This document shows positions 25,912-35,005 of a stretch of 64,000 nt of DNA, piece by piece. A model generated the notes under the pieces. It saw only the letters and a list, made by a program, of their open reading frames with translations, made no database searches and was not told the DNA's origin. The DNA is from Arthrobacter citreus (GTDB lineage: Bacteria; Actinomycetota; Actinomycetes; Actinomycetales; Micrococcaceae). A program made the translations under genes and the position numbers. Position 1 is the first letter of the stretch. Every line of letters starts with the position of its first letter. Where the stretch lies: assembly GCF_009192745.1 (NCBI RefSeq), contig NZ_VTFV01000002.1, positions 1,116,001 through 1,180,000 of the forward strand, given 5' to 3'.

Positions 25912-25930
25912 GCGGCCAAGGACACCACGG

Positions 25931-26881
25931 ATGACCGGAGAGCGCGGCAAAGGAACTCGGTCCGCAGCCGGACCCGGAACCCGCCTGGCGGGGAACCTGG
26001 CCGGCACGGACGTTGTACTGCTGCGGTCCCCGGACCGTGCCGGCCCCATGGCCGATGAGCTTCGCGCCCGCGGTGCACGGGTACGGCTGATGCCCCTGAT
26101 CGACTTCCAGCGGCCTGCGGACACCGGGCCGGTGTCCGCAGGCCTGCAGGGACTTGGCCGGGGGGAGTTCGACTGGATCATCCTTACCTCCGCGACTACG
26201 GTGCAGGCTCTTGGCGCTGCTGCCGAAGCTGCCGGCAGCACACTGGCCGAGCTGTGCACCGGCACCTCGGTGGCGGCAGTGGGCTCCGGAACCAGCCGCG
26301 CCCTGGAAGCCGCCGGCATTACTGCAGACCTGCTTCCTGCCCGGGACCAGTCCGCGCGCGGTCTTGCCGCACTCTGGCCCGTCCCGGGCCCGGGGCGGAA
26401 CCGGGTCTTCCTGCCCCAGGCAGATATTGCCAATCCGTTCCTGCGGACCTCGCTCGCCGCCGCCGGCTGGGACGTAGCCGCGGTGCCCGCTTATGAGACC
26501 GTGGATTATCCGGCTCCGGGGGACCGGCGGATCATCCCGCCGGTGAACTACCCGGAGGAAACGCTGATGACCCCGGCGGATTACCGCGCCTGGGCGGCCG
26601 CGGCGGAAGCGGACGCCGAAACGGCCCGCGCCCGCGCCCACGCCGTCGTCGTCACCTCACCGAGCACCGCGAGGCGCTTTGTCCGCGACGCCCTTCAGCC
26701 TGGAACCACAGTGCTTGTTGCCATCGGAGACCCCACAGCCGCTGAGCTGGCCGGCCTGGGCCACCCCGCTGCAGCTACGGCAGAGCACCCCACCCCTGCC
26801 GGCATAGCAGACGCCGTGCACGCGGCACTCGCCGCCCCGAATTTCCAATACCCTGACCCGGAAGGCAGAGAACAGCCATGA
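25931..26881 (+). CDS. hemD: uroporphyrinogen III synthase
   Basis: Cyclises hydroxymethylbilane to uroporphyrinogen III with D-ring inversion. The family is poorly conserved; support comes from the N-terminal [20 protein letters not shown], the TSATTVQAL and [13 protein letters not shown] segments, and position between hemC and hemB. The ATG at 25931 (316 aa) is chosen over a longer frame that would overlap hemC extensively. Ends in a 4-bp ATGA overlap with hemB. Confidence 0.9.
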   Translation: MTGERGKGTRSAAGPGTRLAGNLAGTDVVLLRSPDRAGPMADELRARGARVRLMPLIDFQRPADTGPVSAGLQGLGRGEFDWIILTSATTVQALGAAAEAAGSTLAELCTGTSVAAVGSGTSRALEAAGITADLLPARDQSARGLAALWPVPGPGRNRVFLPQADIANPFLRTSLAAAGWDVAAVPAYETVDYPAPGDRRIIPPVNYPEETLMTPADYRAWAAAAEADAETARARAHAVVVTSPSTARRFVRDALQPGTTVLVAIGDPTAAELAGLGHPAAATAEHPTPAGIADAVHAALAAPNFQYPDPEGREQP

Positions 26882-27861
26882 GCTTCCCCCAGCACCGCCC
26901 CCGCCGGCTGCGGACCACACCGGCCATGCGGCGGATGACCGCCGAATACCGCCTGGATCCGGCCGAACTCGTGCTTCCGGCCTTCATCCGCGAAGGCCTG
27001 AGCGAGCCGAACCCCATCACCTCGATGCCCGGCGTTGTGCAGCACACCACCGAAACGCTCAAGCGCGCAGCGGCCGAAGCCGTGGAGCTCGGCGTCGGCG
27101 GCATCATGCTGTTCGGCATTCCGGCCGAGCGCGACGCCGCAGGCAGCGCGGGGACAGACCCCAACGGCGTCCTGAACCAAGCGATTGCCGACGTCCGCGC
27201 CGAAGTCGGCGACGACCTGGTGATCATGAGCGACGTCTGCCTGGACGAGTTCACCGACCACGGCCACTGCGGAGTGCTGGACGAGAACGGCGTCGTGGAC
27301 AATGACACGACCCTTGAAATCTACGGCCGGATGGCCGTCGAACAGGCCCGCGCCGGAGCCCACGTGCTGGGTCCTTCAGGCATGATGGACGGCCAGGTCG
27401 CCGTCATCCGCCAGGCGCTGGACGAAGCGGGATTCCAGGACGTGTCGGTGATTGCCTACGCGGCGAAGTACGCTTCTGCGTTCTACGGCCCGTTCCGCGA
27501 AGCCGTTGACTCCCAGCTCAAGGGTGACCGGCGGACCTACCAGATGGATGCCGCGAACCGGCGCGAGGCGCTCCTGGAAGTGGAACTGGACCTGGAAGAA
27601 GGCGCCGACATGGTCATGGTCAAGCCGGCCATGAGCTATCTGGACATCCTGGCGGACGTGGCTGCCATGTCCCCGGTTCCCGTAGCGGCTTACCAGATCT
27701 CCGGTGAATACGCGATGATCGAAGCTGCGGCTGCGAACGGCTGGATCGACCGCCGCCGCGCCATTGAAGAATCCGTCCTCGGCATCAAGCGTGCCGGAGC
27801 CAACATCATTCTCACGTACTGGGCCGCCGAGCTGGCTGCCTGGCTGAAGGAAAGCAAGTAA
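26878..27861 (+). CDS. hemB: delta-aminolevulinic acid dehydratase (porphobilinogen synthase)
   Basis: Joins two 5-aminolevulinates to porphobilinogen. Schiff-base lysines are in [13 protein letters not shown] and [12 protein letters not shown]. The metal-site segment reads [14 protein letters not shown]: it keeps two of the three Cys of zinc enzymes, with Asp in the middle position as in magnesium enzymes. 327 aa, full length. Overlaps hemD by 4 bp; its TAA stop shares a base with the hemL ATG. Confidence 0.95.
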   Translation: MSFPQHRPRRLRTTPAMRRMTAEYRLDPAELVLPAFIREGLSEPNPITSMPGVVQHTTETLKRAAAEAVELGVGGIMLFGIPAERDAAGSAGTDPNGVLNQAIADVRAEVGDDLVIMSDVCLDEFTDHGHCGVLDENGVVDNDTTLEIYGRMAVEQARAGAHVLGPSGMMDGQVAVIRQALDEAGFQDVSVIAYAAKYASAFYGPFREAVDSQLKGDRRTYQMDAANRREALLEVELDLEEGADMVMVKPAMSYLDILADVAAMSPVPVAAYQISGEYAMIEAAAANGWIDRRRAIEESVLGIKRAGANIILTYWAAELAAWLKESK

Positions 27862-29177
27862 TGACCCAGACTGTGTCCTCTGAAGAGCTCTTTGACCGTG
27901 CCCGTGCCCTGATGCCCGGCGGCGTGAACTCACCCGTGCGTGCCTTCGGCTCGGTGGGCGGCACCCCGCGCTTCCTGGTTTCCGCCAAGGGCCCTTATGT
28001 CACCGACTCCGAAGGCCGCGAGTACGTGGACCTTGTTTGCTCCTGGGGACCGGCCCTGGTGGGGCACGCCCACCCGGACGTCCTGGCAGCCGTGCACTCC
28101 GCCGTCGACCGCGGGCTCTCCTTTGGCGCCTCCACCCCGGCGGAGGCAGAACTGGCAGCACTGGTCATGGACAGGGTGAAGCCCGTCGAGCGGCTGCGCA
28201 TGGTCTCCACCGGCACTGAAGCCACCATGACGGCTGTTCGCCTGGCCCGCGGCTTTACCGGCCGGAACCTGGTCATCAAGTTCGCCGGCTGCTACCACGG
28301 CCACTTGGACGGACTGCTGGCCTCTGCGGGATCCGGGGTCGCCACGCTGGCACTGCCCGGTTCGGCAGGGGTTACCGCAGCCACCGCCGCCGAAACCCTG
28401 GTGCTGCCGTATAACGACGTCGCTGCCGTGGAAGCCGCCTTCGCCCAGCACGGGGCGGACATCGCTGCGGTCATCACGGAAGCAGCTCCGGCCAACATGG
28501 GTGTTGTCACCCCGTCCGAGGGCTTCAACGCGGCACTGTCCCGCATCACCGCCGCCCACGGCGCCCTGCTGATCCTGGACGAAGTCCTCACCGGCTTCCG
28601 CACCTCTCCGGCAGGCTACTGGGGCCTCACCGGGGAGAAGGAAGGCTGGGCCCCTGACCTGTACACCTTCGGCAAGGTCATTGGCGGCGGCATGCCCGTA
28701 GCCGCCCTGGGCGGCCGGGCCGAGGTGATGGATTACCTCGCGCCGCTGGGTCCGGTGTACCAGGCAGGCACCCTGTCCGGAAACCCGATTGCCATGGCTG
28801 CGGGCGTGGCCACGCTCACCGCGGCAACTCCGGAGGTCTACGCAAATATCGATGCCCGCTCGGCCCAGCTGTCCCAGGCTGTCTCCGATGCGCTGTCCGC
28901 TGAAGGCGTGAACCACAGCGTCCAGCGTGCCGGCAACCTGTTCAGCATCGCCTTCGGCACTGCGGAACACGGGGTCCACGACTACGCCGACGCGCTGGCA
29001 CAGGATGCGTTCCGGTTCAAGCCGTTCTTCCACTCAATGCTGGATTCGGGTGTCTACCTGCCGCCGTCGGTCTTCGAGGCCTGGTTCCTCTCCGGCGCCC
29101 ATGATGACGCGGCGATGGACCGGATCCTGGCGGCCCTGCCGGCAGCCGCGAAGGCAGCGGCGGCCGCCCAGCCGTAG
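27861..29177 (+). CDS. hemL: glutamate-1-semialdehyde 2,1-aminomutase
   Basis: PLP/PMP enzyme making 5-aminolevulinate from glutamate-1-semialdehyde, the step after HemA. Class III aminotransferase fold; the PLP Lys is in [18 protein letters not shown], with [12 protein letters not shown] near the N-terminus. 438 aa. Last gene of the hem run, followed by a palindromic terminator-like repeat at 29194-29249. Confidence 0.96.
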   Translation: MTQTVSSEELFDRARALMPGGVNSPVRAFGSVGGTPRFLVSAKGPYVTDSEGREYVDLVCSWGPALVGHAHPDVLAAVHSAVDRGLSFGASTPAEAELAALVMDRVKPVERLRMVSTGTEATMTAVRLARGFTGRNLVIKFAGCYHGHLDGLLASAGSGVATLALPGSAGVTAATAAETLVLPYNDVAAVEAAFAQHGADIAAVITEAAPANMGVVTPSEGFNAALSRITAAHGALLILDEVLTGFRTSPAGYWGLTGEKEGWAPDLYTFGKVIGGGMPVAALGGRAEVMDYLAPLGPVYQAGTLSGNPIAMAAGVATLTAATPEVYANIDARSAQLSQAVSDALSAEGVNHSVQRAGNLFSIAFGTAEHGVHDYADALAQDAFRFKPFFHSMLDSGVYLPPSVFEAWFLSGAHDDAAMDRILAALPAAAKAAAAAQP

Positions 29178-29193
29178 CGTCCTCCTCCATAAA

Positions 29194-29249
29194 CGAGATG
29201 GCAGAAACTGCCCGTATCAGCACTGATACGGGCAGTTTCTGCCATTTCG
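29194..29249. repeat. palindromic repeat, copy 2, terminator-like
   Basis: 27-nt arms (29194-29220, 29223-29249) with one mismatch and a 2-nt loop share the core GCAGAAACTGCCCGTATCAG with copies 1 and 3. Located between convergent hemL and the ABC-2 permease, it probably terminates both. Confidence 0.88.
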
Positions 29250-29258
29250 ATGGGGTGG

Positions 29259-30077
29259 CTAGCCCAGGATGTCCCTGCGGTTCAGCGCCTCCACCGCCAC
29301 GGCCGTGAAGAGCACGCACGCTGCGGCGAGAAGTCCCAGTCCGGCAAAGTCGAAGCCCTCCGCCAGCGGATCGTTCCGGTAAGCCCAGGAATAGGGGGAG
29401 AAGGTCCGCAGCCAGTCCAGGTCCGGGTTCTGGTTCGCCAATGCGTTCAGGACATAGCCCGCGGCTGCAACGCCCGCGGAGGTGCCCAGCGCCGCGGTCC
29501 GACGGCCGGTGAGGGCACCTACTGCCATCGCGATGCTGCCGGCCAGGTATCCCAGTCCAAGCCATGCTGCCTCCGCTGCGGCAACGTTCGTGGCCTCCAG
29601 CCCAAGCTCGGAGGGGCCGCTGAGGGCCAGGACCAGCACGGCTGTGACCACAGCGAACCAGAGCAGCCGCACCAGGATCCCCAGCGCCGACTCCAAGGCG
29701 TACCGGACCCGGCCGACGCCGTGGGAAAGGACCAGCTCCAGCCGTCCGGATTCCTCTGCTCCGGCAACCGCGGCGCTTCCCCAGGACACGGCGGCCGCAG
29801 TAATGAGAACGAACCCCAGCAGCCCGAAGAACGTGGCCTGGACGTAACCCGGACCCGAAAGGATGTCCTCGTAGCCCAGGGCATTGACCAGCTCAGGCGG
29901 TAGCGAACTGATCAGGCTGCGCATGTCCGCCCCGTTCATGGAGGGGTAGAGCGGAAGGTAGAGCAGCAGCACGGCAGTGAGGGCCAGGGTCCAGATGAGG
30001 GTGGAGCGCCACGAATCGGCAACTGCCCTGCGGAAGACCGGCAGCGGTTTTGGTGTAAACGCCGCGTGCGGGCTCAT
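29259..30077 (-). CDS. ABC-2 type exporter permease
   Basis: 272-residue polytopic membrane protein with about six hydrophobic segments (for example WTLALTAVLLLYLPLYPSM and LLGLGFVLITAA-like stretches) and the conserved cytosolic region GAEESGRLELVLSHGVGRVRYALES, as in ABC-2 permeases. It overlaps the upstream ATPase gene by 4 bp, so the two form one exporter. Substrate unknown; such pairs often export drugs, lipids or peptides. Confidence 0.85.
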   Translation of the reverse strand: MSPHAAFTPKPLPVFRRAVADSWRSTLIWTLALTAVLLLYLPLYPSMNGADMRSLISSLPPELVNALGYEDILSGPGYVQATFFGLLGFVLITAAAVSWGSAAVAGAEESGRLELVLSHGVGRVRYALESALGILVRLLWFAVVTAVLVLALSGPSELGLEATNVAAAEAAWLGLGYLAGSIAMAVGALTGRRTAALGTSAGVAAAGYVLNALANQNPDLDWLRTFSPYSWAYRNDPLAEGFDFAGLGLLAAACVLFTAVAVEALNRRDILG

Positions 30078-31012
30078 GCCGGACCCGGTCGAGTGTCCGC
30101 GGCGTCGGGCCGGCCGTACAGCCGCAGCACGGATTCCTCCAGATCGGGCTCTTCCACCGACAGATCCAGCACCCGGTGCCGTGAAAGCACCTTGATGAAG
30201 GTATCGACGCCGCCCTCCAGTGTGCCCTGGACGTGGGCGGTTCCCTCCTGCCGAGTCACGGTTCCCTGCAGTCCCGCGGCAGCGAGGTCCTTCTCCAGTG
30301 TCGACTCCGTCGCCGGGAGAGCTGCTACTGACGCCCTCACATGGCGCAGACGGTTCAGCCGTAGGGACGCCACATCACCCTGCGCGACCACTTTGCCCAG
30401 GGACAGGACGGCAACCTGGTCCGCGCTGTGCTGGATTTCGCTGAGTACGTGGGAGCTGAGCAGTACGGTGCGGCCCGCAGCCCGCGCCTCGGCCACCATT
30501 TCCAGGAATTCACGCTGGACCAGGGGATCGAGGCCGCTGGTGGGTTCATCAAGGACCAAAAGGTCCGGATCGTGCATAAAGGCCTGCACCAGTCCCAGTT
30601 TCTGCCGGTTGCCCTTGGACAGGGAGCGCACCGGCCGGGAAAGGTCCAGGCCCAGCCGTTCAGCGAGTGTTTCAAAGCGTCCGGCAGGAACCGGTGCGCT
30701 GATCTGCGCGAAGTGCTCCAGCAGGGTCCGGCCACTCGCCCGCCCGTTGAGCCGCAGGTCTCCGGGAACGTAGCCGATTCGGCGGCGCAGAGCAGGACCT
30801 CCGGCCCGTGGCGGAACGCCCAGCACGAGGGCCTGGCCCGACGAAGGCCGGATGATGTCGAGCAGCATCCGCAGGGTGGTGGTCTTTCCGGAGCCGTTGG
30901 GGCCGATCAGCCCGAAGACACATCCAGGCTGGACACTCAGGTCCAGTGAATCCACGGCCGTGCGGGACCCGTAGCGCTTGGTGAGCGCCCGGGTTTCTAT
31001 GACCGGCGGCAT
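30074..31012 (-). CDS. ABC transporter ATP-binding protein (exporter type)
   Basis: ATPase partner of the permease. Walker A GPNGSGKTT (about residues 38-46), signature LSKGNRQKLGLVQAF, Walker B LLVLDEPTSGLDP and the switch His in LLSSHVLSE. 312 aa with a C-terminal extension (after residue ~215) typical of drug/lantibiotic-type exporters. First gene of a two-gene operon; upstream lies palindrome copy 3, downstream of metQ. Confidence 0.93.
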   Translation of the reverse strand: MPPVIETRALTKRYGSRTAVDSLDLSVQPGCVFGLIGPNGSGKTTTLRMLLDIIRPSSGQALVLGVPPRAGGPALRRRIGYVPGDLRLNGRASGRTLLEHFAQISAPVPAGRFETLAERLGLDLSRPVRSLSKGNRQKLGLVQAFMHDPDLLVLDEPTSGLDPLVQREFLEMVAEARAAGRTVLLSSHVLSEIQHSADQVAVLSLGKVVAQGDVASLRLNRLRHVRASVAALPATESTLEKDLAAAGLQGTVTRQEGTAHVQGTLEGGVDTFIKVLSRHRVLDLSVEEPDLEESVLRLYGRPDAADTRPGPA

Positions 31013-31073
31013 TCGGCACCTCCCACTCGGCAGTGGACATTATGCTAGCTCCGCTCCGGGCAGGTTGAACTCC

Positions 31074-31130
31074 CGAAATAGCAGAAACTGCCCGTATCCG
31101 GGAGGGATACGGGCAGTTTCTCATATTTCG
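31074..31130. repeat. palindromic repeat, copy 3, terminator-like
   Basis: 26-nt arms (31074-31099, 31105-31130) with two mismatches and a 5-nt loop share the core GCAGAAACTGCCCGTATCC. It lies downstream of metQ and upstream of the ABC exporter genes, all on the minus strand, so it likely ends the methionine transporter transcript. Confidence 0.87.
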
Positions 31131-31148
31131 ATGAAGAGTGAAGCCGGA

Positions 31149-31988
31149 TTAGAAGGCCGGGGTGACGTCACCGTTGGGCCACTTCTCCTCGATGAAGGCC
31201 TTGACCTCCGGGGAGTGCAGCAGCTCTTCGAGCTTATCGATCCGTGCATCCTTGCTGCCGGCCTTCCAAGCCAGCAGGTTGGCGTACGGGTTGTTCTCGA
31301 GGGACTCCACCAGCAGGGCATCATCAGTGTTCAGGCCGGCATCAAGAATGTAGTTGCCGTTGATGATGGCCAGATCCACGGTGGGATCGGAGAGATCGTT
31401 GACAAGCAGTTCGGCCTGGTTCTCCACGAAGTCCAGGTTCATGGGGTTCTGCTCGTCGGTCAGCGAGATCACCGAGGCGTCTTCGGGGACGTCCTTCAGC
31501 AGGCCGGCGTCCTCAAGCAGGGCCAGTGCCCGTGCCTGGTTGGACGGGTCGTTGGTGATGGCAACGCGGGCGCCGTCTTCGACGTCGGCGATGTCCTTGT
31601 GCTTGTCACTGAACACGGCGTAGGGCTCAATGTGAATGCCTTCGCCGTGCTCGAAGTCGTAGCCCTGGTCTGCGATCTGGGCTTCGAGGTAGGAAAGGTG
31701 CTGGAAGTAGTTGGCGTCGATCGAGCCGTCGTCCAGCGAAATGTTCGGGGTCACGTAGTCATCGAAGGGAACTACTTCGAGTTCCAGTCCGGCGTCGGCG
31801 GCGAGGTTATCCGCCACGTATTCCAGGATGACGGCGTGCGGCTGCGGGCTGGCGCCCACAGTCAGTGTGACCGGGTTGGCGGGATCGAGGCTCTCAACAG
31901 CGCTGGAGGAGGATTCAGAACCCCCGCAAGCCGTCAGCGCCAGAGCCGCGGCCACGCCGGTGGCCACGAGTGAAAATGCTTTCCGCAT
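31149..31988 (-). CDS. metQ: methionine ABC transporter substrate-binding lipoprotein
   Basis: NlpA-family lipoprotein that captures methionine outside the membrane. The signal peptide ends with lipobox LTAC (Cys21). Family segments include VTLTVGASPQPHAVILEYV, ANYFQHLSYLEAQ and AIINGNYILDAGL. 279 aa. Third gene of metN-metI-metQ; a 126-bp gap with hairpins separates it from metI. D-methionine or another amino acid is possible, but the MetN NIL domain favours methionine. Confidence 0.93.
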   Translation of the reverse strand: MRKAFSLVATGVAAALALTACGGSESSSSAVESLDPANPVTLTVGASPQPHAVILEYVADNLAADAGLELEVVPFDDYVTPNISLDDGSIDANYFQHLSYLEAQIADQGYDFEHGEGIHIEPYAVFSDKHKDIADVEDGARVAITNDPSNQARALALLEDAGLLKDVPEDASVISLTDEQNPMNLDFVENQAELLVNDLSDPTVDLAIINGNYILDAGLNTDDALLVESLENNPYANLLAWKAGSKDARIDKLEELLHSPEVKAFIEEKWPNGDVTPAF

Positions 31989-32068
31989 CGGATGCGTTTC
32001 CTTTCGAAAGACCTGCCCGGGAGTCCCGGGAAGGCTGTTGTGCAGCTAGCGGCTACTGGCTGCAGGTC

Positions 32069-32094
32069 CCGTCCGGGGCCAGGGCACCGGACGG
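32069..32094 (-). repeat. hairpin in metI-metQ gap
   Basis: An 8-bp perfect stem (CCGTCCGG / CCGGACGG) with a 10-nt loop lies between metI and metQ, without a following T-run. It may stabilise or process the mRNA so that the binding protein is made in excess. Confidence 0.45.
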
Positions 32095-32114
32095 AAAACT
32101 GGAAGGCTCCGGGT

Positions 32115-32918
32115 TTAGACCCGGGTCCGGGAGTCCCCGGCTGCAGGCTCAGCGTCCGGTGTGCCTGCAGGGGCGGCAGGTGCCGCAGCGCCGGCTCCGG
32201 TGCGGGCCGGACGGCGACGGCGGGTAGTGCCGGCGGCGGAGCGGTGGTCCACGCGGCGGGCCGCGAAGTCGCCGGCGAGCTGGATGATCTGGACGATCGC
32301 AACGATGATCACGATCGTGACCACCATGACGGCAGTATCGAAGCGCTGCACGCCGTAGTTGTACGCCAGCCGGCCCAGGCCGCCGCCGCCGATGATGCCG
32401 GCCATGGCGGAGTAACCCACCAGGGTGACCAGCGTGGTCGTCAGTGCAGCAACCAGGCCGGGCAGGGCCTCGGGCATCAGGACCTTGCGGATCACCTGCA
32501 TGCGGGTGGATCCCATGACCAGCGCGGCGTCGATCTTGCCTCCGGCGACGTCACGCAGGGAGGTTTCCACCAGCCGGGCAAAGAACGGTATGGTGCCGAT
32601 GCTCAGCGGCACGCACGCGGCCAGCGGGCCGATGGATGATCCCGTCACGATCCGCGAGAAGGGAATCAGGATCACCATCAGGATGGCGAACGGAATGGAC
32701 CGGGTGATGTTGACGATGATGTCGGAAAGGATCCGGTTGGTCACCGGCATGGGCCGCAGTCCGCCGGGAGCGGAGGTATGCAGGAAAATGCCCAGCGGGA
32801 GCCCGACAAGGACGGTAAAGAAGCCGGAGACGCCAACCATCAGGAGGGTGTCGGTGATGGCTTCGGGCAGGGCCTTGGTGATGCCGGGATTGTTGGCGAG
32901 TTCTTCAAACAGGTTCAT
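32115..32918 (-). CDS. metI: methionine ABC transporter permease
   Basis: Membrane subunit of the MetNIQ importer. Five or so membrane segments and the cytoplasmic loop contacting the ATPase (ALPGLVAALTTTLVTLVGYSAMAGIIGGGGLG) match MetI. 267 aa, longer than the usual ~220, because of a C-terminal Arg/Ala/Pro-rich tail (HRSAAGTTRRRRPARTGAG). Start overlaps the metN stop by 4 bp. Confidence 0.94.
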   Translation of the reverse strand: MNLFEELANNPGITKALPEAITDTLLMVGVSGFFTVLVGLPLGIFLHTSAPGGLRPMPVTNRILSDIIVNITRSIPFAILMVILIPFSRIVTGSSIGPLAACVPLSIGTIPFFARLVETSLRDVAGGKIDAALVMGSTRMQVIRKVLMPEALPGLVAALTTTLVTLVGYSAMAGIIGGGGLGRLAYNYGVQRFDTAVMVVTIVIIVAIVQIIQLAGDFAARRVDHRSAAGTTRRRRPARTGAGAAAPAAPAGTPDAEPAAGDSRTRV

Positions 32919-33895
32919 GGTGCCACCTCCACGGAAACGCCCTGATCAGCCAGATAGGCCTGGACAGCATCCATATCGATCCGTTCATCAAGCTGTACGC
33001 GCAGTCTGCCGAACCGCTGTCCGGCGAGGGTTTCAACGCTGCCGGCCAGGACGTTCACGTCCGTGTCGAAACGGCGGGTGAGGCCTGAGAGTACCGGCTC
33101 GGTTGCGTGCTCTCCGACCATCAGCAGTTCCACTACCGGGCCGCCGGGCACCGGGGGAGTGGCGGGCAGCGGAATGAGGGCCTTGGCCAGGCGGCCGCCA
33201 AGATGCGAGGCAACTTCCTGCAGCGGACCGTGTTCCACAACCCGTCCGGCTTCAAGCAGGGAGACCGAGTCGCAAATCCGCTTCACCACGTTCATCTCGT
33301 GCGTGATGATCAGGACGGTCAGTTCCAGCCGGTTCGTAAGTTCGGAAATGAGGTCCAGGATCTCGTCCGTTGTCCGGGGATCCAGGGCCGACGTCGGTTC
33401 ATCACAGAGCAGGACGTCGGGGTGGGCGGCGAGGGCGCGGGCGATGCCGACGCGCTGCTTCTGCCCGCCCGAGAGCTGCGCCGGGTAGGCACCGGCGAAA
33501 TCCTGCAGGCCAACCAGGGCCAGCAGCTCGGTGACGCGCTTTTCGATCTCCCGCTTGGGAGTGCCTACGAGCTCCAGCGGATGGGCGACGTTCGCCGCAG
33601 TCGTGCGTGAGTCCATCAGGTTGGCGTGCTGGAAGACCATGCCGATGCGCCGGCGGGCCAGGCGGATCTCGGAATCCCTGACGTTGGTCAGTTCCCGGCC
33701 GTCAATGGTGACAGTTCCCGACGTCGGGCGGTCAAGCAGCGTCAGGCAGCGGACCAGGGTGGACTTGCCGGCACCGGAATGTCCGATGATGCCGTGAATC
33801 GAACCCTTGGGAACGCTCATGCTAACGCCGTCCAGGGCCACCACATCGCGGGAACCCTGGCGGTAGACCTTGCGCAGGTCGGTAACTGTGATCAT
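32915..33895 (-). CDS. metN: methionine ABC transporter ATP-binding protein with NIL domain
   Basis: ATPase of the importer. Walker A GHSGAGKST, signature LSGGQKQRVGIARAL, Walker B VLLCDEPTSALDP and switch His in ITHEMNV. The C-terminal ~80 residues form the NIL (ferredoxin-like) domain, which in E. coli binds methionine and inhibits transport. 326 aa. The ATG at 33895 follows TTGAGGATGA. First gene of the operon. Confidence 0.95.
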   Translation of the reverse strand: MITVTDLRKVYRQGSRDVVALDGVSMSVPKGSIHGIIGHSGAGKSTLVRCLTLLDRPTSGTVTIDGRELTNVRDSEIRLARRRIGMVFQHANLMDSRTTAANVAHPLELVGTPKREIEKRVTELLALVGLQDFAGAYPAQLSGGQKQRVGIARALAAHPDVLLCDEPTSALDPRTTDEILDLISELTNRLELTVLIITHEMNVVKRICDSVSLLEAGRVVEHGPLQEVASHLGGRLAKALIPLPATPPVPGGPVVELLMVGEHATEPVLSGLTRRFDTDVNVLAGSVETLAGQRFGRLRVQLDERIDMDAVQAYLADQGVSVEVAP

Positions 33896-34125
33896 TCATC
33901 CTCAATGTCTGCGTACGTCGATGGGGTGTGCGTGCAGGAAACAGTCCGGGGGAGGGGACGCCAATGGCCCGGCTGTGCGGGAAGTGCCTGCCAATCGCGT
34001 GACACGGGGCGCTCATAGACGCCCGGGCGCCATCAGCGCCTGACACTGTCGTGAATATGTCAATGCTACGCGGGCGGGCCCGCGTACCTGAAATCCGCCG
34101 GGCCTGCTCCGGACGCGCTGCCGGA
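33896..34125. promoter_or_regulatory. upstream region of the met transporter operon
   Basis: 230 bp with no gene. On the minus strand it would be the metN promoter and leader. A TTGACA hexamer lies at about 34057-34062, but no good -10 follows at 17-18 nt. GC-rich hairpin potential is present (for example GGCGC-TGATG-GCGCC near 34030). I did not recognise a known SAM riboswitch core. Confidence 0.45.
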
Positions 34126-34935
34126 CTACCGCGGTGCGAGTTCCAGCACCAGCTGGCCTCCCGCTTCCTCCACGAGGGCGGGAGCGGCTGCGGCCGGCAC
34201 CGTTGGGAGCTGCACCGCTGCGGGCACAAGCGGGACGGGAGCATCCACCGGCGCGGGCTTTAGCGGCCAGGAGCCGTCGATGATGGCCTCAGGATCACGG
34301 CGGCGCAGGTAGGCCTGGAAACTGGCAGCCTGCTCCGCGGCCCACTGCACCTGCAGCGCGTGCATGGTTCGGGCATCCTGCGCCATGACAGGGAAGGCAG
34401 CGGCCACGGCAGCTCCGACGGCAAGGGTGGCCATGACGTCTGCTGCGGAGGTGTGGGCGTTGTCGAAGGCCACGCCGTAGTGTTCGGCCATGGCGGTCAG
34501 GGTCCGCTTGCCTCGGCGGAAGCGGTCCGCCTGCTTGTCCATGATGTACGGATCAATGACGGGGAACGGGACCGGAGCGGTACAGCCGTGCCTCTCGGCT
34601 TCGCGTGCCAGGACGGTGAAGTCATACGAAGCGTTGAAGGCCAGGACCGGGATGCCGGCGGCGAATGTTTCGGCCAGGACGGAACTGATCTGCCGGACGG
34701 CCTCGGCTGCGCTGATGCCTTCACTGCGGGCCTTCTCAGTGCTGACGCCATGAATGGCAGCAGCCTCCGCCGGGATTTCGACGCCGGGGTCCACGAGCCA
34801 CTCGTGATGGGTAAGGACATTCCCTGATCCGTCGACCAAGATGATCGACGCCGTGACGATGCGCGCGAGCTGGGGATCCCGTCCCGTGGTTTCCAGGTCG
34901 AAGGATGCTCGGGGGAGTTCGTGCCAGCTCAACAT
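34126..34935 (-). CDS. DnaQ-like 3'-5' exonuclease
   Basis: DEDD-type exonuclease related to DNA polymerase III epsilon. ExoI is FDLETTGRDP near the N-terminus, ExoII is around LAFNASYDFTVLAREAERHG, and the C-terminal His-Asp motif is in AFDNAHTSAADVMAT. 269 aa from the ATG at 34935, chosen over an upstream frame because it begins close to ExoI and has TAGGTT 7 nt upstream (leaderless type). The C-terminal ~70 residues are Pro/Ala/Val-rich. Could act in repair or RNA/DNA trimming. Confidence 0.88.
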   Translation of the reverse strand: MLSWHELPRASFDLETTGRDPQLARIVTASIILVDGSGNVLTHHEWLVDPGVEIPAEAAAIHGVSTEKARSEGISAAEAVRQISSVLAETFAAGIPVLAFNASYDFTVLAREAERHGCTAPVPFPVIDPYIMDKQADRFRRGKRTLTAMAEHYGVAFDNAHTSAADVMATLAVGAAVAAAFPVMAQDARTMHALQVQWAAEQAASFQAYLRRRDPEAIIDGSWPLKPAPVDAPVPLVPAAVQLPTVPAAAAPALVEEAGGQLVLELAPR

Positions 34936-34942
34936 GTATTCA

Positions 34943-34948
34943 AACCTA
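34943..34948 (-). promoter_or_regulatory. -10 element of probable leaderless exonuclease promoter
   Basis: TAGGTT (minus strand) ends 7 nt before the ATG at 34935. It faces the divergent leaderless-type promoter at 34994. Confidence 0.45.
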
Positions 34949-34993
34949 CCTGCGGGCACCGACATTGCCCCGAATCAGCGCGCCGGGCATCGC

Positions 34994-34999
34994 TAAGCT
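34994..34999 (+). promoter_or_regulatory. -10 element of probable leaderless alkyltransferase-like gene promoter
   Basis: TAAGCT ends 6 nt before the ATG at 35006. It would also drive adnA and adnB. Confidence 0.5.
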
Positions 35000-35005
35000 G
35001 GAAGC

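Noticed and set aside
33896-34125. SAM riboswitch upstream of metN
   Set aside because: Expected by function, but I could not find a recognisable SAM-I/IV core or pairing pattern by eye; left as an unassigned leader.
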